This document shows, piece after piece, positions 60,526-64,000 of a stretch of DNA of 64,000 nucleotides. This DNA comes from Micromonospora purpureochromogenes (GTDB lineage Bacteria; Actinomycetota; Actinomycetes; Mycobacteriales; Micromonosporaceae). Each line of letters opens with the position of its first letter. Position 1 is the first letter of the stretch. Where the stretch lies: assembly GCF_900091515.1 (NCBI RefSeq), contig NZ_LT607410.1, forward strand, positions 1,550,001 to 1,614,000. The letters are read 5' to 3'. The notes beneath the pieces are model-generated. The model did no database searches. It was not told the DNA's origin and saw nothing but the letters and a program-made list of their open reading frames with translations. The position numbers and the translations under genes were made by a program.

Positions 60526-61485
60526 TCAGTCGTTGGCGTGCAGGGCGGCGTTCAGCTCGATGCCCTTGCCGGTGCGCTGCTTCGCCTCCAGCGCGCCGGT
60601 GACCGAGTTGCGCCAGAAGAGCAGGCCGTCCACACCGGAGAGCTCGCGGGCCTTGACCACCCGGCCGTCGGGCAGGGTGATCTTCGACGCGGCGGTGATG
60701 TAGCAGCCCGCCTCGACCACGCAGTCGTCGCCGAGCGAGATGCCGACCCCGGCGTTGGCGCCGATCAGGCTCCGCTCGCCGATGCTGACCTTCTCGGTGC
60801 CGCCGCCGGAGAGGGTGCCCATGATCGACGCCCCGCCGCCGATGTCGGAGCCGTCACCGACCAGGACGCCCTGCACGATCCGCCCCTCGACCATCGAGGT
60901 GCCCAGCGTGCCGGCGTTGAAGTTGACGAAGCCCTCGTGCATCACGGTGGTGCCGGCGGCCAGGTGCGCGCCGAGCCGGACCCGGTCCGCGTCGGCGATC
61001 CGGACCCCGGAGGGAACCACGTAGTCGGTCATCCGGGGGAACTTGTCCACTCCGTACACCGCCAGGTACCGGCCGGCGGCCCGCTCGATCACCCGCAGCT
61101 CGTCGACCCGCTCCGGCGGGCACGGCCCCGCCGACGTCCAGGCCACGTTCGCCAGCTTGCCGAAGATGCCGTCCAGGTTGACCTCGTTGGGCCGCACCAG
61201 GCGGTGGGAGAGCAGGTGCAACCGGAGGTACGCGTTGGCGGCGTCCTTGATCGGGTCGTCCAGCGAGCCGATCACGGTGGTGACCTCGACGGTACGCAGA
61301 CCCGGCAGCGGCCGCTCGCCGATCGCGCCCGGCGGCAGGTCGAGCACGTCGCCCTGGTCCTCGCCGGGGACCAGCGGCAGCTCGCCGAGTCCGAGCTTGC
61401 CGGTCGGGTACCAGGTGTCGAGCACCTGGTCGTCAGCGGTGACGGTGGCCAGGCCGATGCCCCAGGCGGGTACTGCGGACGTCAC
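60526..61485 (-). CDS. dapD: 2,3,4,5-Tetrahydropyridine-2,6-dicarboxylate N-succinyltransferase
   Basis: A 319-aa trimeric hexapeptide-repeat enzyme using succinyl-CoA in the diaminopimelate pathway. The actinobacterial DapD type is clear from the N-terminus ([26 protein letters not shown]) and the beta-helix ([61 protein letters not shown]). Catalytic-site residues Glu/Gly are in the MVEGR stretch. GTG at 61485 has GAGAGG 7 nt upstream. Divergent from dapE across 80 bp, so the two steps may share control. Confidence 0.94.
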   Translation of the reverse strand: MTSAVPAWGIGLATVTADDQVLDTWYPTGKLGLGELPLVPGEDQGDVLDLPPGAIGERPLPGLRTVEVTTVIGSLDDPIKDAANAYLRLHLLSHRLVRPNEVNLDGIFGKLANVAWTSAGPCPPERVDELRVIERAAGRYLAVYGVDKFPRMTDYVVPSGVRIADADRVRLGAHLAAGTTVMHEGFVNFNAGTLGTSMVEGRIVQGVLVGDGSDIGGGASIMGTLSGGGTEKVSIGERSLIGANAGVGISLGDDCVVEAGCYITAASKITLPDGRVVKARELSGVDGLLFWRNSVTGALEAKQRTGKGIELNAALHAND

Positions 61486-61565
61486 TGTTACACCTCTCGT
61501 TCGCGGCTGCGGGGCAGGCGGGCTCACTCCCCGCGCGCACCGAATTTGACGGTACCGTGCCCAGC

Positions 61566-62639
61566 ATGGAGAACCCGCTGACCCCCGAGGTCTTGGCTGA
61601 TCCGGTGGCCCTGACCCGTGCCCTGGTCGACATAGAGTCCGTCTCCCTCAACGAGAAGGCCATCGCCGACTGCGTCGAGGAGGTGCTGCGGGGCGTGCCG
61701 CACCTGGCCACGTTCCGACACAACAACACGGTGATGGCCCGTACCGACCTGGGCCGGGCCTCCCGGGTGGTGCTCGCGGGCCACCTGGACACGGTGCCGC
61801 TGAACGACAACTTCCCGTCGACGATGCGCGGCGACCTGATGTACGGCTGCGGCACCTCGGACATGAAGTCCGGCGTGGCGTTCGCCCTGCACCTGGCGGT
61901 GACCCTGCCCGACCCGCGCTACGACGTGACGTACTTCTTCTACGAGGCCGAGGAGATCGAGTCGAGGTACAACGGGCTCACCCTGGTCTCGCAGGCGCAC
62001 CCGGAGTGGCTGGAGGCCGACTTCGCGGTGCTGCTGGAGCCGACGTACGGGATCGTCGAGGCCGGCTGCCAGGGCACCATGCGGGCGGTCGTCACCACGC
62101 ACGGCGAGCGCGCCCACGCCGCCCGGTCCTGGCACGGGGTGAACGCCATCCACGGCGCGGGCGAGGTGCTGCGCCGGTTGGGGGCGTACGAGGCCCGACG
62201 GGTCACCATCGACGGCTGCGACTACCGCGAGGGACTGAACGCGGTGCGGATCGCCGGCGGCGTGGCCGGCAACGTCGTCCCGGACCGCTGCGAGATCGAG
62301 ATCAACTACCGGTACGCCCCGGACCGCGACCCGGCGGCCGCCGAGGCGCACCTGCGGGAGGTCTTCGCCGGCTTCGACCTGACGGTGACCGACGCGGCGG
62401 CGGGCGCGGCGCCCGGCCTGGAGTCGCCCGCGGCGCAGGAGTTCCTCGCCGCCGTCGGCGCCGCGCCGATCGGCAAGCTGGGCTGGACGGACGTGGCCCG
62501 GTTCGCGGCGATGGGCATCCCGGCGCTGAACTTCGGCCCCGGCGACCCCAATCTGGCCCATCACAAGGACGAGCACGTCGAGATCACCAAGATCCGCGAC
62601 GGCGCCGCCACCCTGCACCGCTGGCTCGCCTCCGCCTGA
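61566..62639 (+). CDS. dapE: Succinyl-diaminopimelate desuccinylase
   Basis: A 357-aa M20 dizinc hydrolase releasing LL-diaminopimelate. Metal ligands are in [13 protein letters not shown] (His, Asp), [27 protein letters not shown] (catalytic Glu and ligand Glu) and the C-terminal [11 protein letters not shown]. The dimerisation domain is ~175-290 ([25 protein letters not shown]). TACCGT ends 7 nt before the ATG at 61566, compatible with a leaderless mRNA; a GTG at 61557 is also in frame. With dapC and dapD this gives three of the succinylase-branch enzymes in the window. Confidence 0.94.
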   Translation: MENPLTPEVLADPVALTRALVDIESVSLNEKAIADCVEEVLRGVPHLATFRHNNTVMARTDLGRASRVVLAGHLDTVPLNDNFPSTMRGDLMYGCGTSDMKSGVAFALHLAVTLPDPRYDVTYFFYEAEEIESRYNGLTLVSQAHPEWLEADFAVLLEPTYGIVEAGCQGTMRAVVTTHGERAHAARSWHGVNAIHGAGEVLRRLGAYEARRVTIDGCDYREGLNAVRIAGGVAGNVVPDRCEIEINYRYAPDRDPAAAEAHLREVFAGFDLTVTDAAAGAAPGLESPAAQEFLAAVGAAPIGKLGWTDVARFAAMGIPALNFGPGDPNLAHHKDEHVEITKIRDGAATLHRWLASA

Positions 62640-62673
62640 TCCCGGCCCGGCCCCCCGGACCCGGCCCCCGGCC

Positions 62674-62751
62674 CGCTCGCGTCGGTGATCAAGAGGTTTG
62701 CGTCCAAAGAGGCCCCTCAGGTGACCCAAACCTCTTGATCACCAGCGAGCG
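62674..62751. repeat. Palindromic element between dapE and the small basic protein gene
   Basis: Inner arms GGTGATCAAGAGGTTTG (62684-62700) and its exact complement (62727-62743). Outer arms CGCTCGC (62674-62680) and GCGAGCG (62745-62751), 26-bp loop. Sequence resembles the elements at 8345 and 28924 (GATCAwGArGTT core). Confidence 0.85.
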
Positions 62752-62801
62752 CCGGCGGGGCCGGCGGGGTTCGGGGCCGTGGGTGTGGAGTGCGGTGGGG
62801 G

Positions 62802-62960
62802 TCAGGCGGTGGTCAGGGCAGGGGAGTCGGTGGTCTCGGGGTCGGCGGTCGGTGCCGCCGGGGACTCCAGCTGTCGGGCACGGCGGCGCTCGGCCACCAC
62901 GTCACGGATGCGCCGCTGCATCTGCCGGCGGATCCGGATCCGCTCGTTGTTGTTGATCAC
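62802..62960 (-). CDS. Very small basic protein (52 aa)
   Basis: Starts GTG at 62960 with a strong GGGGAGGAG 5 nt upstream. The product opens INNNERIRIRRQMQRRIRD, continues VVAERRRARQLES and ends in an acidic/Thr-rich tail (ADPETTDSPALTTA). The first two thirds are an amphipathic, strongly basic helix that could bind nucleic acid or ribosome. A GCATACCCGGTATG palindrome lies 33 bp upstream. No family recognised. The RBS and the distinct composition support a real gene. Confidence 0.65.
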   Translation of the reverse strand: MINNNERIRIRRQMQRRIRDVVAERRRARQLESPAAPTADPETTDSPALTTA

Positions 62961-62992
62961 GCTTGCTCCTCCCCCGAAGGCGCGCGACCGGG

Positions 62993-63006
62993 GCATACCC
63001 GGTATG
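62993..63006. promoter_or_regulatory. Palindrome GCATACCCGGTATG, second copy
   Basis: Identical over 14 bp to 57002-57015. Placed 33 bp before the start of the small basic protein on the minus strand and ~110 bp before the LOG gene. Confidence 0.6.
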
Positions 63007-63116
63007 TGAATAGTAAGACGTACGAGCGACAGAATTAGTTGCCCAAGATCACGAACTATTTCTCCGGCTCGCCGGGCGGCACCCCCGGCCGGTGCCGCTC
63101 CACTACGGTTGCTCCC

Positions 63117-64000
63117 ATGAGCCAGAGCAACGGGCGGCAGCCGGGCCGCGATCCGGAGCGGCACCGGGGCGCGGTCACGCTGCGCCGCGGCGCGATCCCG
63201 ACCAGCACCGCCGACCAGCGGCTGCTCGACTCCCGGGGCCGGGGCGACTGGAAGACCAAGGACGCCTGGCGCGCGCTGCGGATCCTCTCCGAGTTCGTGG
63301 AGGGCTTCGACACCCTGGCCGACCTGCCGCCCGCCGTCAGCGTCTTCGGCTCCGCCCGCAGCAACCCGGACAGCCCCGAGTGCCGGCTGGCCGAGGAGCT
63401 GGGCGCCGCTTTGGCCCGGGCCGGCTACGCCGTGATCACCGGCGGCGGGCCGGGTGTGATGGAGGCGGCCAACCGGGGGGCCAGCGACGCCGGCGGGCTC
63501 TCCGTCGGGCTCGGCATCGAACTCCCCTTCGAGCAGGGGCTCAACGACTGGGTCGACCTGGCCATCGACTTCCGGTACTTCTTCGCCCGCAAGACCATGT
63601 TCGTCAAGTACGCCCAGGCGTTCGTGGTGCTGCCCGGCGGCTTCGGCACCATGGACGAGCTCTTCGAGGCGCTCACCCTGGTGCAGACCGGCAAGGTCAC
63701 CCGGTTCCCGGTGGTGCTGATGGGCACCGCGTACTGGCGGGGGCTGCTCGACTGGCTGCGGGACAGCATGGCCGCCGAGGGCAAGATCGGGCCGGTCGAC
63801 CTGGACCTGATCTGCCTCACCGACGACGTGGACGCCGCCGTCCGGCACATCGTCGAGGCCGAGGCCGCCCTCTCCGCCGAGCAGGAAGCCGTACGGGAGG
63901 AGGCCGTCGCCCGGGCCGCCGCCGACCAGCAGGCCGCCGCGGACAGCGCGGGCAACCGCGCACCGGGCGGCGGGCCGGCCGGTCCGACCGGGTCGGGCCC
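63117..64000 (+). CDS. LOG-family (TIGR00730) Rossmann-fold protein, runs off window
   Basis: At least 294 codons with no stop before the window end. SVFGSARSNPDSP, VITGGGPGVMEAANRGASDAGGLSVGLGIELP and VVLPGGFGTMDELFEALTLVQTGK are the lysine-decarboxylase-like/LOG motifs (GGGxGVM and PGGxGTxxE). Family members hydrolyse cytokinin riboside monophosphates or other nucleoside monophosphates; this longer actinobacterial form often lies next to dapE, as here. ATG at 63117 has TACGGT ~10 nt upstream. The C-terminal part visible (AEAALSAEQEAVREEAVARAAADQQ) is a charged Ala-rich tail. Confidence 0.9.
   Translation, partial: MSQSNGRQPGRDPERHRGAVTLRRGAIPTSTADQRLLDSRGRGDWKTKDAWRALRILSEFVEGFDTLADLPPAVSVFGSARSNPDSPECRLAEELGAALARAGYAVITGGGPGVMEAANRGASDAGGLSVGLGIELPFEQGLNDWVDLAIDFRYFFARKTMFVKYAQAFVVLPGGFGTMDELFEALTLVQTGKVTRFPVVLMGTAYWRGLLDWLRDSMAAEGKIGPVDLDLICLTDDVDAAVRHIVEAEAALSAEQEAVREEAVARAAADQQAAADSAGNRAPGGGPAGPTGSG

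Noticed and set aside
62674..62751. Palindrome read as a classical intrinsic terminator
   Set aside because: Stem is followed by no T-run on either strand and its core resembles the other palindromic elements, so it is listed as a repeat with possible terminator activity instead.

Overview
The window is a 64 kb chromosomal segment of a high-GC actinomycete. GTG starts are frequent, several genes look leaderless with TANNNT -10 boxes just before the start codon, and the gene content includes mycothiol synthesis, F420-type enzymes, Sdh1-type succinate dehydrogenase and a DUF6928 protein. The style fits Micromonosporaceae (Micromonospora or a close relative); this is inferred from gene content, not measured. 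No rRNA, tRNA or CRISPR array was recognised.

Layout. 0-9.5 kb: N-terminus of valS, a secreted S1 serine protease, a polytopic membrane protein, a heterodimeric ABC exporter, and the alkylation-repair pair ogt/alkA. 9.5-12.4 kb: an FAD oxidoreductase / LLM flavin oxidoreductase / HxlR regulator cassette, bracketed by two copies of the alkA 5' end. 12.6-17.2 kb: a hypothetical gene, an EamA exporter with a divergent MarR regulator, an S51 peptidase, a DnaQ-like exonuclease and ychF. 17.2-22.7 kb: an accessory region starting at the 3' end of ychF. The last 20 bp of ychF recur exactly at 19838 and imperfectly at 21695. The region holds ankyrin, two DUF1877, VOC, zinc-binding and methyltransferase genes plus decayed DNA.

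22.9-36.5 kb: lipoproteins (one FtsX-ectodomain-like), a methyltransferase/DUF6928 pair, a PH-like protein, a DUF4190/septum-formation-like protein, a NUDIX hydrolase, sdhCAB, tldD/tldE and a Uma2 nuclease. 36.7-43 kb: a complete oligopeptide/dipeptide ABC importer in the order D-F-C-B-A. 43-53.7 kb: an S9 peptidase, mshB, membrane proteins, a tandem SAP/Rho-N-like protein, GNAT, and a housekeeping run fdxA-dapC-tyrA-SIMPL-kinase with overlapping genes. 53.7-64 kb: a large membrane alpha/beta hydrolase, a hexapeptide acetyltransferase, a giant secreted subtilase, the divergent lysine/diaminopimelate genes dapD and dapE, a tiny basic protein and a LOG-family protein that runs off the end.

The most unusual features are: (i) a family of long palindromic elements, three of them between convergent genes and one inside the alkA reading frame; (ii) the ychF-3' island with repeated att-like cores; (iii) the cassette bracketed by alkA-5' duplications; (iv) a shared GCATACCCGGTATG palindrome at two loci; and (v) a paired GTTG-N11-CAAC motif before both halves of the peptide importer locus.
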